Notes: a model not told the origin generated them from the sequence alone. 38,734 nucleotides of DNA from Bacteroidota bacterium (GCA_013285945.1 JABDGP010000011.1:20307-59040), one strand, 5' to 3'; numbered from the stretch's first letter, positions 25,353 through 35,011 are shown. Made by a program: numbers and translations.

Positions 25353-26378
25353 TTAGGGCAGAAGCAGTTCATTAATGTCTGATTCAATTCTGGCTTTCAG
25401 CCATTTGTTTTGGTGCTCGCTTAATTCATTAAGAATGTTATTGTTGCTTTCATTAAAATCGAAAAGAACATCGCGCAAAAATTCATTTTTTATATCCTGC
25501 ATTCTCTTTTCATTTTGCAGGTCAATAGCTCCTATTTTAGAGATTGCACTATTCAGCCTGTTTTGAGTTAGGTGCTTCCTCAAATCAGTCAGGAGAAAAG
25601 AAAGTTCTTCGAGATGAGATGACACGTTTGGAGTATAAGACCATTTCTCGGCTTCATGAAATTTTTCTTCCTCATCGAATTCCGGATTCTTTACTTTTAG
25701 AATCGGCCTCGGGTTTTGCTGAAGAACGCTTTGATGATTTAATGGCTTGATTACCACGCCTTCAATCAGGTTATTTTCCAATGCCGGGAGGCCTAATTGA
25801 GACGGAACCTGAGAGTTTATTCTGATATTGAAATTTAAGGCGTCATTTAATTTTCCTGAAAACAGTATTTTGGCATGAACCAGATTGAACTTTTCAAAAT
25901 AAGAAATAGCTTTTTGGTAATCCAAATAGGACTTGGCTTGGGTATTATGAAACCCAAGCGCAATGTCAAATGCATAAAACTCAATTGTTGGAGAATAATA
26001 GATGCCTGTTTGTATTGCCTGAATATTAGTGTCCAGATTTACATTCGAATGCGGATATTTTCCACCAAAGAGTTCCCCATATAGCACATACTTATCGGCC
26101 TTAAAGTCATGACTTAGCTCTTCAAATAACCTGATTACATTTTCTTCAATCCTGCTAACGATCAACTGAAATCCAAAGAAGTCGTCGGTCCACTTTATTG
26201 GTTCCTTTCTTTTAGCAAAACTGAGGTTCTTATTTTCATAAACGAAACTGAAGTTAGCTCCGTGTACTTTTTCAGTGACAACCCATTTTAATTTAGTTAT
26301 GTCATGCGCAGCTTTTTCATTTTTGTCAAATGATTTTAAGTTTTTAGATATCTTTTCATACTCCGAAAAATCGCTCAT
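25353..26378 (-). CDS. T4 Rnl2-type RNA ligase
   Basis: A 341-residue ATP-dependent RNA ligase related to phage T4 RNA ligase 2, which seals 3'-OH/5'-phosphate nicks in duplex RNA. The nucleotidyltransferase motifs are in order: motif I TEKVHGANF with the adenylated Lys37, the GELFGG segment at 101-106, motif III EFYAFDI at 133-139, motif IV EGVVIKP at 206-212 and motif V LKVKN at 227-231. A helical C-terminal domain (about 245-341) is present, as in T4 Rnl2, so it is full length. It is more AT-rich to the eye than its neighbours. It lies 101 bases downstream of aspS on the same strand. Physiological substrate unknown; RNA repair is the usual suggestion. Confidence 0.88.
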   Translation of the reverse strand: MSDFSEYEKISKNLKSFDKNEKAAHDITKLKWVVTEKVHGANFSFVYENKNLSFAKRKEPIKWTDDFFGFQLIVSRIEENVIRLFEELSHDFKADKYVLYGELFGGKYPHSNVNLDTNIQAIQTGIYYSPTIEFYAFDIALGFHNTQAKSYLDYQKAISYFEKFNLVHAKILFSGKLNDALNFNIRINSQVPSQLGLPALENNLIEGVVIKPLNHQSVLQQNPRPILKVKNPEFDEEEKFHEAEKWSYTPNVSSHLEELSFLLTDLRKHLTQNRLNSAISKIGAIDLQNEKRMQDIKNEFLRDVLFDFNESNNNILNELSEHQNKWLKARIESDINELLLP

Positions 26379-26479
26379 GGAATAAGACTTAGTAAATAGA
26401 AAATATTTAGATTAAGAATAGCCAATCGATTTGGGTTTGATCCAATCGACCGGTTTTAATTGTACAGAAGAATTTCCGA

Positions 26480-28231
26480 TTATTTCTTCTTCACCTCAAT
26501 TCCCAACTCATTCAACTGGGCTTGAGAAATTGTTGAAGGAGTATCGATCATTGTATCACGGCCGGCATTGTTTTTTGGGAACGCAATAAAATCCCTGATC
26601 GAGTCTGCTCCGCTGAAAAGTGAACATAGTCTGTCGAAACCAAAGGCAATACCACCGTGCGGAGGCGCACCAAATTCAAAGGCCTCCATTAGAAAACCGA
26701 ATTGCTTTCTTGCCTCTTCATCGCTGAAACCAAGTTTACTGAACATCAGTTGCTGCGTGGTCCGGTCGTGAATCCGTATAGAGCCACCACCAATTTCTGT
26801 TCCGTTCAATACCATGTCGTAAGCATTGGCGCGTACATTTCCTGGGTCTGTATCTAATATGGCAATGTCTTCGCGCTTAGGCGAAGTGAATGGATGGTGC
26901 ATGGCATTCCATCGTTTCGTTTCCTCATCCCATTCGAACAAGGGAAAATCAAGCACCCACAATGCTGCGAACTTGCTTTTATCGCGCAAGCCAAGTTGAC
27001 CTGCTACATGAAGGCGTAGTTCACTCAATGCTTTGCGTGTCTTATCTTTTTCTCCGGCTAATATTAAAATCAAATCACCGGCTTCGGCATTAAACTTCTG
27101 AGCGAACTTGCTCAGCTCAATTTCGTCGAAAAACTTGTCGATCGAGGATTTGAACGTGCCGTTTGCTTCGCAACGCAGGTAGACCAAGCCCTTGGCTCCC
27201 ACTTGTGGGCGTTTGACAAATTCAGTGAGCTCATCAATTTGCTTGCGTGTATAGGTGGCGCAACCTTTAGCGCAAATACCCACTACCAGTTGTGCGTCGT
27301 CAAAGACTCCAAAGCCTTTGCCTTGTGCTACGTCATTGAGATCCGCAAATTTCATCTCAAACCGGGTATCTGGTTTATCCGATCCATAGTACTTCATTGC
27401 ATCGGCATAACTCATGTGCGGCACATCTTTCAGCTCAATGCCCTTTACTGCTTTGAAAAGATGACGCACCAATCCTTCAAATGTTTTTAGAATGTCTTCT
27501 TGGGTTACAAAAGACATCTCACAATCTATTTGAGTGAATTCTGGCTGGCGATCGGCACGCAAATCTTCGTCGCGAAAGCATTTCACAATTTGATAATACC
27601 GGTCAAAGCCCGACACCATCAGCAACTGTTTAAAAGTCTGAGGCGATTGTGGCAAAGCATAAAATTCGCCCGGATTCATGCGCGAAGGCACAACAAAATC
27701 GCGCGCCCCTTCTGGTGTGCTTTTAATAAGAATGGGAGTCTCTACTTCGATGAAATTGAGGCTATCAAGATAAACTCTGGTCTGTTGGGCCATTTTATGA
27801 CGGAGTTGTAAACTCTCACGCACTGGGTTTCTACGCAAATCGAGGTAACGATATTTCATCCTGAGATCTTCACCGCCATCCGTCTCATCTTCAATAGTAA
27901 ATGGAGGGGTTTTCGATGAGTTCAAAATCTCCAGTAAAGAGACTTTTATTTCGATTTCCCCGGTAGGGATGTTCATATTTTTAGAATGCCGCTCTGCAAC
28001 CAATCCTTCTACTTTGACTACGAACTCCCTTCCCAAGGTTCTGGCAGTATTTATAAGTGAGGTCTCACTTTTGCCTTCTTCCAAAAATAGTTGAGTTACG
28101 CCATATCTGTCGCGCAGGTCGATCCAAAGCAAACTCCCTTTATCGCGGGTACGTTGCACCCATCCCGTAAGGGTAACTTGTTTATTTACATCGCTAATCC
28201 GCAGTTCACCGCAAGTATGTGTACGAAGCAT
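26480..28231 (-). CDS. aspS: Aspartyl-tRNA synthetase
   Basis: A 583-residue class IIb synthetase of the bacterial type. The N-terminal OB anticodon-binding domain is at about 1-105 ([22 protein letters not shown]). The catalytic domain has motif 2 [18 protein letters not shown] at 220-237 and motif 3 [10 protein letters not shown] near residue 530. The GAD insertion lies between (about 290-410), which marks the bacterial form. Length is normal. Without knowing whether a GatCAB pathway is present I cannot say whether it is discriminating for Asp. It is divergent from the secreted protein at 28316. Confidence 0.97.
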   Translation of the reverse strand: MLRTHTCGELRISDVNKQVTLTGWVQRTRDKGSLLWIDLRDRYGVTQLFLEEGKSETSLINTARTLGREFVVKVEGLVAERHSKNMNIPTGEIEIKVSLLEILNSSKTPPFTIEDETDGGEDLRMKYRYLDLRRNPVRESLQLRHKMAQQTRVYLDSLNFIEVETPILIKSTPEGARDFVVPSRMNPGEFYALPQSPQTFKQLLMVSGFDRYYQIVKCFRDEDLRADRQPEFTQIDCEMSFVTQEDILKTFEGLVRHLFKAVKGIELKDVPHMSYADAMKYYGSDKPDTRFEMKFADLNDVAQGKGFGVFDDAQLVVGICAKGCATYTRKQIDELTEFVKRPQVGAKGLVYLRCEANGTFKSSIDKFFDEIELSKFAQKFNAEAGDLILILAGEKDKTRKALSELRLHVAGQLGLRDKSKFAALWVLDFPLFEWDEETKRWNAMHHPFTSPKREDIAILDTDPGNVRANAYDMVLNGTEIGGGSIRIHDRTTQQLMFSKLGFSDEEARKQFGFLMEAFEFGAPPHGGIAFGFDRLCSLFSGADSIRDFIAFPKNNAGRDTMIDTPSTISQAQLNELGIEVKKK

Positions 28232-28315
28232 TGGTATTCTTATTAATTTCGAACCGCGAATTTAGTTAAATCGGTAATAGAATTGTAAATCGAACGTTGT
28301 AAAAAGAAATTATTC

Positions 28316-28861
28316 ATGAAGATATTAGTCCCGTTCTTCCTATTGCTTTCTGTTGGGTTTGCACCCACCAAATTGGTGAAGACCAAAATCACGAATGACA
28401 TCACGGTGTCATTGCCCACCACTTTGATGCCGATGACGGAAGAGGATATTGTACAGCGCTACCCGTCAGTTCGTGCACCACTTGGCGCATTCACAAACAA
28501 AAACAGGGATTCTGATTTTAGTGTAAATATCTCTGCTACTCAATGGCCTGACTCAGATATTGAATTGGCGGCTAAGTTTTTTAAGTCGGGGATACAAAAC
28601 TTGTATGATAGGGTTGACATGATCAATGGTGGCATCCAAATCATTAACAAAAAGCAATTTATTTTTTATGAGTTTGAGTCGCGCGTCAATGGTAATAAAC
28701 TCATGGAAGGTGAGCGCCAGCCTATTTTTCGTTACTCGTATGTTCAGTATTACATTGGAAAAGACCGCACCCTAGTGTTTGCCTTTAACTGCGCTAAGGA
28801 TCACCGAGCCGAGTGGCAGGAAACTGTACGTGCGATGATGAAATCTGTAAAAGTAAAGTAA
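28316..28861 (+). CDS. Secreted hypothetical protein
   Basis: A 181-residue protein with a signal peptide (ILVPFFLLLSVGF) and no lipobox. The mature part looks like a single alpha/beta domain with central strands (NISATQW, FIFYEFESRV, RYSYVQYYIG, TLVFAFNCA) and a C-terminal helix ending in RAMMKSVKVK. The strand-helix order resembles PsbP/Mog1-like folds, which are common in small exported Bacteroidota proteins, but no signature motif confirms it. Divergent from aspS. Confidence 0.65.
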   Translation: MKILVPFFLLLSVGFAPTKLVKTKITNDITVSLPTTLMPMTEEDIVQRYPSVRAPLGAFTNKNRDSDFSVNISATQWPDSDIELAAKFFKSGIQNLYDRVDMINGGIQIINKKQFIFYEFESRVNGNKLMEGERQPIFRYSYVQYYIGKDRTLVFAFNCAKDHRAEWQETVRAMMKSVKVK

Positions 28862-28910
28862 GTTCGTTAGCAGTTATTGGTTGACCGCTTATTCACACTA
28901 TCGCCGATGT

Positions 28911-29564
28911 CTATCTTTTAACTAAGTATTCAGGGATTTTCACACCAGTCTTCAAATCAGGATCGGGGATAGGAGCGCGGTGTTCGATTTTTAATGGGAC
29001 CACCCCAGCCCAAACATCCATTGAATAGTCCTCTTCGTCATCTTTGGGTGGGCCAGTACGGACTTTTGCAGAAGCTTCTTTTATTTCGATTGATAAGAGC
29101 ATGGTCGTTTTCCATTCATTTTCGGTTGGCTTACGCACATCGTTCCATCGGCCACGGCACATTTTTTCAGTAAACGCTTCAAGTGCGTCATACAACTCAT
29201 CTTTGCTTTCCACCAATTGAGGTTCGCCAAAAATCACTACCGAACGATAATTTACGGAATGATGGAACGCAGAGCGCGCCAACACTAATCCGTCCATCAA
29301 CGTCACGCTCACGCAAACCGATTGTTTTTTGTCCCGAAGCTCACGCATGTAAAAACTACCAACTGAACCATGGATGTAGATTTTATCCTCAATCCTCACA
29401 AAGCCTGTGGGGATTTGAAAAGGCTGACCTTCGCGCACATAAGCCAGTGTACAAAACAATGCTTCATCTAAAATTTGAAAGACAGCCTCTTTGTCGTACA
29501 CGCCCCGTTTGGGAAGCCGCGTGATTTCGGTTTTATCGGTAATAGGAAACTTGCTCATGTCCAT
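28911..29564 (-). CDS. FMN-binding split-barrel (pyridoxamine 5'-phosphate oxidase-like) protein
   Basis: A 217-residue protein of the flavin split-barrel superfamily (Pyridox_ox_2 / NimA-like group). Features are the opening RLPKRGVYDKEAVFQILDEA, the first barrel strands CTLAYVREGQPFQIPTGF, IYIHGSVGSF, and VNYRSVVIFGEPQLV. This group includes nitroimidazole reductases and putative flavin or heme-related enzymes; true PNPOx residues for pyridoxamine phosphate are not evident, so no vitamin B6 role should be assumed. Last gene of the minus-strand train; 87 bases after ilvE, so it may have its own promoter. Confidence 0.85.
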   Translation of the reverse strand: MDMSKFPITDKTEITRLPKRGVYDKEAVFQILDEALFCTLAYVREGQPFQIPTGFVRIEDKIYIHGSVGSFYMRELRDKKQSVCVSVTLMDGLVLARSAFHHSVNYRSVVIFGEPQLVESKDELYDALEAFTEKMCRGRWNDVRKPTENEWKTTMLLSIEIKEASAKVRTGPPKDDEEDYSMDVWAGVVPLKIEHRAPIPDPDLKTGVKIPEYLVKR

Positions 29565-29651
29565 GATGATAGGATTAAGAAGTAATTAAATGTGAGGAAT
29601 AATTTGAATGGCCTTGGAAATTTTCAGTCCTCAACCATTCAAATTCAGATA

Positions 29652-30722
29652 TTATTTTATGTAATGGTTCCATCCGTGCACGTCAGGTTCGTGGCCCATG
29701 CGGATGTCATTCAGTTTTTTCTTTGCACGTAATTGAAAACTCGTCGGTGTCACAGCAGGCAACTCATAAACTCTTCCATGAATGCTGATGGCAGCGATCG
29801 GGCTCACTACGGCTGCCGTGCCCACGCCAAAAGCTTCGGTAAGTGTTCCGTTTTTAAAGCCTTCTTCAAGTTCGGCTATGCTCACTTTACGTTCTTCCTT
29901 TTCAATACCCAGCGATTGGGTCAACGCAAGAATAGAGTTACGGGTGACACCATCAAGCAGAGAGGTAAGAAGCCCTGGCGTAACCAATTTTCCATTGAGG
30001 ACAAACATGACGTTCATAGCGCCAGATTCGTCAATATACTTGTGCTCTTTGGCGTCTGTCCAAAGTACTTGATCAAAACCTTGTTTCTGTGCTAGCATGG
30101 TTGGATAGAAGGCGCCACCATAGTTGCCGGCACATTTAGCATAACCGGTTCCACCCTCGGCAGCGCGTACATATTCTTCTTCCACTTTCACACGCACAGG
30201 CTTTGTAAAATAAGGAGCCACCGGGCAAGTGAGAATGACAAAACGATACTCATCTGAAATCTTAACTCCGAGGCGTGACTCGGTAGCGAACACGAATGGA
30301 CGAATGTAAAGCGAAGAGCCTTCGGCAGTAGGTATCCACGGCTCATCTAATTCTACCAAAGAGGAAAGACTGGTGATGAACATTTCTTCGCTTACAGAAG
30401 GCATACACATACGCTCAAGCGATTTATTCATTCGCTGATGATGACGCTGTGGACGAAAAATACTGATTTGTCCGTTTTTATTTTTGAATGCCTTCATGCC
30501 TTCGAAAATCGACTGCCCGTAATGTAAAGCGAGCATCGCCGGTGACATCAACATTTCGCCAAAGGGAACAATTTTTGGTTCCTGCCATTCTCCGTTCTTA
30601 TAGTCAGCCACTACCATGTGGTCGCTGATGTAAGTGCCAAAGCCGAGATTAGAAAAATCAACCGTGGACAAGCGCGATTTCTTCACGCGTTCAATCTGAA
30701 TAGGTGCGGTCATTACGGCCAT
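29652..30722 (-). CDS. ilvE: Branched-chain amino acid aminotransferase (class IV)
   Basis: A 356-residue fold-type IV PLP aminotransferase that makes valine, leucine and isoleucine from their keto acids (and the reverse). It is the long form shared with eukaryotes and many Bacteroidota. PMLALHYGQSIFEGMKAF (about 61-79) contains the substrate-binding region. PLP-binding Lys196 is in YAKCAGNYGGAF. It also has DESGAMNVMFV and GVGTAAVVSPI, both near the cofactor. No ilvB/C/D genes are adjacent. It lies 30 bases downstream of the decarboxylase gene. Confidence 0.93.
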   Translation of the reverse strand: MAVMTAPIQIERVKKSRLSTVDFSNLGFGTYISDHMVVADYKNGEWQEPKIVPFGEMLMSPAMLALHYGQSIFEGMKAFKNKNGQISIFRPQRHHQRMNKSLERMCMPSVSEEMFITSLSSLVELDEPWIPTAEGSSLYIRPFVFATESRLGVKISDEYRFVILTCPVAPYFTKPVRVKVEEEYVRAAEGGTGYAKCAGNYGGAFYPTMLAQKQGFDQVLWTDAKEHKYIDESGAMNVMFVLNGKLVTPGLLTSLLDGVTRNSILALTQSLGIEKEERKVSIAELEEGFKNGTLTEAFGVGTAAVVSPIAAISIHGRVYELPAVTPTSFQLRAKKKLNDIRMGHEPDVHGWNHYIK

Positions 30723-30752
30723 ATTAATTGGGTTTTGTTGTGTAAAAATACT

Positions 30753-32168
30753 TTAGTTTGTTACCAAATGAAAATTCATTTTTGAATATACCTCAAGCAG
30801 TGCTTGCCATGTAATTTCAATATCTTTTTCGGTTGTCATCCAGTTGCTAAAAGCAGCACGTATTCCAGGCTTGCCCTGATAAACAGTAGGTGTAAAAAAC
30901 GCCCGACCATCGGCTCTTACCGCATTCAAAAAATCCTTGATAATTTCCGAAGACACATTTTCCTGAGCGAGTGTAAAGCAGATCACATTCATCCTTACAG
31001 GAGCCAGAAGTTTAAATTGTTCAGACGAATCAATTTTTTGACCAAGAGCTTGAGCGAGAGAACAGTTTCTTTCAACAATTTCCGCATGGCCTTCCTTTCC
31101 GTATGCCATAAGAGAAAACCACGCAGGCAGAGAGCGCCAACGCCTGGAGTTTTCGGGTGTGTAGTGATAAAAGTCAGGACTTAGTGCAGGATCACCTAAA
31201 TAGGCGGCACTGTTTTGAAATACTGTCATCTGTAGATCCTTGTGACGTGTGAATTGCATTGCAGAATCATATGGAACATTGAGCCACTTGTGAGCATCAA
31301 TGCAAATTGAGTCGGCATGGTTTACTCCACGCATCAAATGTTTGTACTTATCGGATGCCGCTGCAAAGCCACCGAAGGCTGCATCTAAATGCAACCAGAA
31401 GCCGTATTTCTGCTTCAGCAGGCCAATGGCTTCAAGATCATCGAAATCGACAGTATTTACAGTTCCGGCATTAGCTACTACGATTATTGGATTAGCCTGA
31501 TGCTCTTGCTTTAAGAAATTTTCAAGCTTATCAATGTCAATGGCTTCGTGGCCAGGAAGTGTATCTATTTTTATTAATGACTTTCTCCCAAGCCCGAGCA
31601 TCGATAATGATTTATAAATGCTGGAGTGAGGTGTGCCACTTATAATTTTAAAATTCAAATTTGAAAGCCCTTGTTCAGCTACGTTAATGCCTGCCTTTTC
31701 GCCAGCCCACTGTCTTGCCAAGGAAAGGCCAACAAAATTTGACATCGTAGCACCTGTTACGAATGTGCCGAAATAGTCGGGATCGATTCCGAATAGCTGT
31801 TTTAAAAAGTGCAATGTTACCCGCTCCAATTGTGGTGCAACAGAGTCGTTGCTTCCGCAGTTATTTTGATCAAGAGCCGAAACCATCCAATCTCCAGCAA
31901 CTGAAGCGGGAGTAGAGCCGCCCGTTACAAATCCAAAGTATCTCGGCCCTGCACTATTACCAATCTGATCCAAATAGTTTTTTGCGAAATAGTCTATAAC
32001 TGAATCAGCTCCGATACCATTTTCTGGCAAGTCAATTAATGGCAAGTTTTTTACAGTTCGGCCGGGTGGAAGACTTTGCTGCTTCTCAAAATAGCCCATG
32101 GCTGTCTTTACAGTGTTATCAAGAATGGCACGAATACCTTCGCTGTCTTTTTTTAGTAACTCGTTCAT
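30753..32168 (-). CDS. PLP-dependent group II amino acid decarboxylase
   Basis: A 471-residue decarboxylase of the aromatic-L-amino-acid / glutamate / diaminobutyrate family. It has the cofactor-stacking His181 in GTPHSSIYK, Asp262 in HLDAAFGG, which holds the PLP pyridine, and the Schiff-base Lys294 in CIDAHKWLNVPYD. The family's GNPASVAGDW-like segment is present as STPASVAGDW (85-94). Substrate cannot be told from sequence; this subfamily is often annotated as aromatic-L-amino-acid decarboxylase. It starts three bases after the upstream DinB gene and is followed by ilvE, so the three are co-transcribed. Confidence 0.9.
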   Translation of the reverse strand: MNELLKKDSEGIRAILDNTVKTAMGYFEKQQSLPPGRTVKNLPLIDLPENGIGADSVIDYFAKNYLDQIGNSAGPRYFGFVTGGSTPASVAGDWMVSALDQNNCGSNDSVAPQLERVTLHFLKQLFGIDPDYFGTFVTGATMSNFVGLSLARQWAGEKAGINVAEQGLSNLNFKIISGTPHSSIYKSLSMLGLGRKSLIKIDTLPGHEAIDIDKLENFLKQEHQANPIIVVANAGTVNTVDFDDLEAIGLLKQKYGFWLHLDAAFGGFAAASDKYKHLMRGVNHADSICIDAHKWLNVPYDSAMQFTRHKDLQMTVFQNSAAYLGDPALSPDFYHYTPENSRRWRSLPAWFSLMAYGKEGHAEIVERNCSLAQALGQKIDSSEQFKLLAPVRMNVICFTLAQENVSSEIIKDFLNAVRADGRAFFTPTVYQGKPGIRAAFSNWMTTEKDIEITWQALLEVYSKMNFHLVTN

Positions 32169-32171
32169 AGC

Positions 32172-32621
32172 TTATCGGGTATCTATTAACCTGCGATGAT
32201 AATTTATTTGACCAAGGTGATAACCTAAATGGGATGAGAGATGAAATAGGAAATAGCCTGTGGATGTTTTTTCTTTTAACACCAGCAGCGGGTACTCATC
32301 CGCCAATTGTTCATCGGTCATAGTTTTTAAAACTTTGTCGACTACTACAACCGTCTCTTCAACCATTCGTACCAATTCTTTTTGAGGAATATTTTTGGAG
32401 GCGAACTCCGCATCGCGGTTCCTGACATAACCGGTTTTGCCAATCACTGTTCCGATGAAATGATTCAGATTACCTACCAGGTGCAGACAAAGGTTTCCGG
32501 CTGAGTTGGCAATCTCTTTTTCAATTTTCCAAAGGTTTTGCTCGTGGCGATAAAGGGCAATTTCGTCCTTCAATTTCTCAAGGTCTTTGATAAATACTTT
32601 TCTCAGTTCTTGAATTATCAT
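32172..32621 (-). CDS. DinB-superfamily protein (second of the pair)
   Basis: A 149-residue four-helix-bundle protein of the DinB/DUF1572 type. Metal-binding histidines are expected at NLCLHLVGNLNHF (about 43-55, one helix) and HLSSHLGYHLGQINYHRRL (about 127-145, the last helix). The family includes mycothiol- and bacillithiol-dependent transferases and maleylpyruvate isomerase-like proteins; which thiol this one uses is unknown. It follows OsmC by 19 bases and precedes the decarboxylase by three, so it is inside the operon. Confidence 0.82.
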   Translation of the reverse strand: MIIQELRKVFIKDLEKLKDEIALYRHEQNLWKIEKEIANSAGNLCLHLVGNLNHFIGTVIGKTGYVRNRDAEFASKNIPQKELVRMVEETVVVVDKVLKTMTDEQLADEYPLLVLKEKTSTGYFLFHLSSHLGYHLGQINYHRRLIDTR

Positions 32622-32640
32622 GGATTATTGATTAGTGATT

Positions 32641-33108
32641 TTAATTGATTACGGTTGGCTTATGATGAACAGGAAAGTTAACCGAGCGGGCAATGAAGCA
32701 TAGTTTCTCAGCCTGATCATGAAGCTCTATTGCTCTCTCATTCATCGAACTGTCTTTCACTTTTACTTCCGGATTCAATGTTACTTCGGCAAGCTGACCG
32801 CTGCCGTCAGGGTTTTCCACCATCGTGCCGGTTGCGTTGTCGCTATATTCTAAAACTACAACTCCATTAATAGCACACACATGCAGGTATGACAGCATGT
32901 GACAAGAAGATAAAGCAGCAACAAGCAACTCTTCAGGATTATATCTTGCCTTGTCACCACGAAAATGCGGATCGGAGGAGGCTAGCAGGTTTGGTTTGCC
33001 TTCAGCTGAAATCAGGTGATTGCGGGTGTAGGCACGATAATCTGAAGTACCGGTTCCTAAATTACCAGTCCACTCAATGTTTAGCGAGTAATGATGTTCC
33101 TTGTTCAT
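32641..33108 (-). CDS. OsmC-family peroxide-detoxifying protein
   Basis: A 155-residue OsmC-fold protein distinct from the one at 23704. The central helix has AALSSCHMLSYLH (about residues 65-77), with the first cysteine following the family's pattern, and the second cysteine is in EKLCFIARSVNFPV near residue 136. It has the YNPEELLVAALS segment of the Ohr/OsmC-like group, whose members reduce organic hydroperoxides. It begins inside the DinB stop (ATGA) and is followed 19 bases later by a second DinB gene. Confidence 0.88.
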   Translation of the reverse strand: MNKEHHYSLNIEWTGNLGTGTSDYRAYTRNHLISAEGKPNLLASSDPHFRGDKARYNPEELLVAALSSCHMLSYLHVCAINGVVVLEYSDNATGTMVENPDGSGQLAEVTLNPEVKVKDSSMNERAIELHDQAEKLCFIARSVNFPVHHKPTVIN

Positions 33109-33605
33109 GAGTTTAGTGCACTGATTATTTCATTGATTCTGACTAAATGATGATCATCATGTTCAGCATCAAACCACGCAAGGTCCACGGGCGTCATTTG
33201 TACTTTAAGTCGTGGGTGCAACGATGATTTTTGCAACTGCCCTTCCGTAAGTGTTTGATATTTTCTTATGTTTTCTGTTCGAGACTTTCTTAACAAGTCG
33301 ATTACCTTTTCGATTGGCCATGTGCTATAATCCTTAGGTTCAAAGACGGCCGGGGACATTATTGGTATGCCGGCGGTCATTTCATCAACGCGCTTGTTAC
33401 CAATTCCGTCTACTTCAGCTAAATGACCAATGTTCTCTTTGACCGACCATTTTCCATTTAATTTTTCTGAAAGCATTTTATCGTTGATGCCCCTCACTTT
33501 TTGCTCTACGCGAATTACAGTGCCGCTCAAACGTTCAAGGAAATACGGAAGCATTTCGGCAGTGTAACCAAATTTCAGATTTCGTTCAAACCAGGGGAGG
33601 GCCAT
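33105..33605 (-). CDS. DinB-superfamily protein (first of the pair)
   Basis: A 166-residue four-helix-bundle protein. The metal-binding histidines are in ENIGHLAEVDG (near residue 61) and in the C-terminal WFDAEHDDHHLVRINEI (about 143-159), the usual layout of DinB/YfiT-like proteins. GKWSVKENIGHLAEVD is close to the DinB_2 signature. The protein probably acts as a metal- and thiol-dependent transferase or hydrolase in the cytoplasm. Its stop overlaps the start of OsmC by four bases. The GNAT gene upstream is 31 bases away. Confidence 0.86.
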   Translation of the reverse strand: MALPWFERNLKFGYTAEMLPYFLERLSGTVIRVEQKVRGINDKMLSEKLNGKWSVKENIGHLAEVDGIGNKRVDEMTAGIPIMSPAVFEPKDYSTWPIEKVIDLLRKSRTENIRKYQTLTEGQLQKSSLHPRLKVQMTPVDLAWFDAEHDDHHLVRINEIISALNS

Positions 33606-33636
33606 TTATATTAAATGTTAATTGGTTAATAGTTAA

Positions 33637-34116
33637 TCATTGTGAGAGCCTTGTCAGTTTCAATTCCATTTTTATGTCACTTCTTTTATATGGCCCGTCA
33701 AGCGGAATTTCTACAAATCCTAGTTTTTTATATAACGCAATGGCGGTTTTCAATTTCGTGTTGGAGTACAAAATGATTTTGTCCGCCCCTGCCTCTTTCG
33801 ACCATTGTATGGCTGCTTTGGCGACTGCCTTTCCTATCTTCTTGCCTTGAAACTTTTCATCCACGGCCATCTTCGTAAATTCATAAACTTTCGGTGCAAC
33901 AAGTTTTATGGCAGCTGTACCTGCAATTTCTTTATCATAGGTTCCTATTAAAATTGTGCCTCCTGTTTTCAAAATATGATCTTCAGGATTTTGTAACACT
34001 TCGAAGTCAATTGGTTCCATCCAAAAATATTTTTCAATCCATGTGCGGTTTAGTTTTTCAAACCACGGCTGGTGTTCGGGCCTGTAATTTATTACTTCGA
34101 TAGTTGGGCCTTCCAT
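33637..34116 (-). CDS. GNAT-family N-acetyltransferase
   Basis: A 159-residue acetyltransferase. The acetyl-CoA pyrophosphate-binding motif appears as KFQGKKIGKAVAKAAIQW (about 89-106, Q-x-x-G-x-G/A form). It is preceded by the strand YEFTKMAVDE and followed by IILYSNTKLKTAIALYKKLGF, the usual end of the GNAT core. Substrate unknown. The ATG at 34116 lies 25 bases inside the end of the EamA gene in another frame, suggesting translational coupling. Confidence 0.87.
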   Translation of the reverse strand: MEGPTIEVINYRPEHQPWFEKLNRTWIEKYFWMEPIDFEVLQNPEDHILKTGGTILIGTYDKEIAGTAAIKLVAPKVYEFTKMAVDEKFQGKKIGKAVAKAAIQWSKEAGADKIILYSNTKLKTAIALYKKLGFVEIPLDGPYKRSDIKMELKLTRLSQ

Positions 34117-35006
34117 GAATTTTTCAATTGATAGCCTTTGTTGACAATATAGATGCCAAGCAACGTGATTCCGATGGCAGCCAATATCCCTGCATTTAGT
34201 TTCTCATCCAATACCAACCATCCAAGGATTACGGCAATCACAGGATTGATATACGCATACAGTGATACAATCGTCATGGGTAAATGGCCGATGGCATAGA
34301 AGTAACAAGCGTAAGCTGCCACCGAACCTACAAGTATCATATAGGATAATGAGATTACTATTTCGGAAGTCCATTGAATGCCTGTATAACTATCAAAAAT
34401 TAAACTCAACGGAATGAGGAACAGCCCGCCGAACAACATTTGCAAGCCGGCATTCATGAATGGATCTGTTCCTGTGTTTTTCTTTTTCACCCACATCGTG
34501 CCTATTGCCCAACTCAGGTTTGCCAGGAAAATTGCAATGATACCCGTGATGTATTCAGGGTTATAAAACTCTATGAGGTGTTCTTTAAAGATTAGTGCAA
34601 TACCGCCGAGGCCGGCAAGTAAGCCAAAGATGATTAAGGCCGTGGGGCGCTCTTCACGATTCACTGTAAGATTGATGATAACTGTCCAGATGGGCATCAT
34701 CGAGCAGATAACAGCAGCTACACCGCTCGAGACATTTACTTCTGCCCAACCCACGATACTGATTCCCAGCGTACACATCAATAGTCCGCCAACAGCTTGA
34801 TTGAAAACGACCTTACCTGATGGAATTTTTTTACCGGCTGCAAGCATGATAGCAGTGAGAATAGATCCGGCGAACAAAAACCGAATTACCGAGAAAAGAA
34901 ATGGAGGAAATTGAGTCACACCGATACGCAACACAAGGTAAGTAGTGCCCCATAAAACACACACGGCACCCAGAGCGAGATAAGCGAGTAGTTTTTTATT
35001 TTCCAT
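34092..35006 (-). CDS. EamA-family (DMT) transporter, ten helices
   Basis: With ATG 35006 the protein is 304 residues, standard for the DMT/EamA family, with ten membrane helices in two EamA repeats (about 5-135 and 150-290). The opening LAYLALGAVCVLWGTTYLVLR is a typical first helix, and AYINPVIAVILGWLVLDEKL is the conserved end of the second repeat. A longer frame reaching 35141 would add 45 basic, non-hydrophobic residues and is probably not translated, because a different small ORF occupies that DNA. Exports or imports small metabolites; direction and substrate unknown. Confidence 0.9.
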   Translation of the reverse strand: MENKKLLAYLALGAVCVLWGTTYLVLRIGVTQFPPFLFSVIRFLFAGSILTAIMLAAGKKIPSGKVVFNQAVGGLLMCTLGISIVGWAEVNVSSGVAAVICSMMPIWTVIINLTVNREERPTALIIFGLLAGLGGIALIFKEHLIEFYNPEYITGIIAIFLANLSWAIGTMWVKKKNTGTDPFMNAGLQMLFGGLFLIPLSLIFDSYTGIQWTSEIVISLSYMILVGSVAAYACYFYAIGHLPMTIVSLYAYINPVIAVILGWLVLDEKLNAGILAAIGITLLGIYIVNKGYQLKNSWKAQLSK

Positions 35007-35011
35007 TGCTG

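Noticed and set aside
26379-26479. Repeated CCAATCGA octamer between aspS and the RNA ligase
   Set aside because: Only two copies, direct rather than inverted, within AT-rich DNA; no structure or known site could be supported.
28911-29564. Vitamin B6 biosynthesis (true PNPOx) for the split-barrel protein
   Set aside because: It belongs to the Pyridox_ox_2 / NimA-like group by its opening and barrel segments; no PNPOx-specific substrate residues were recognised.
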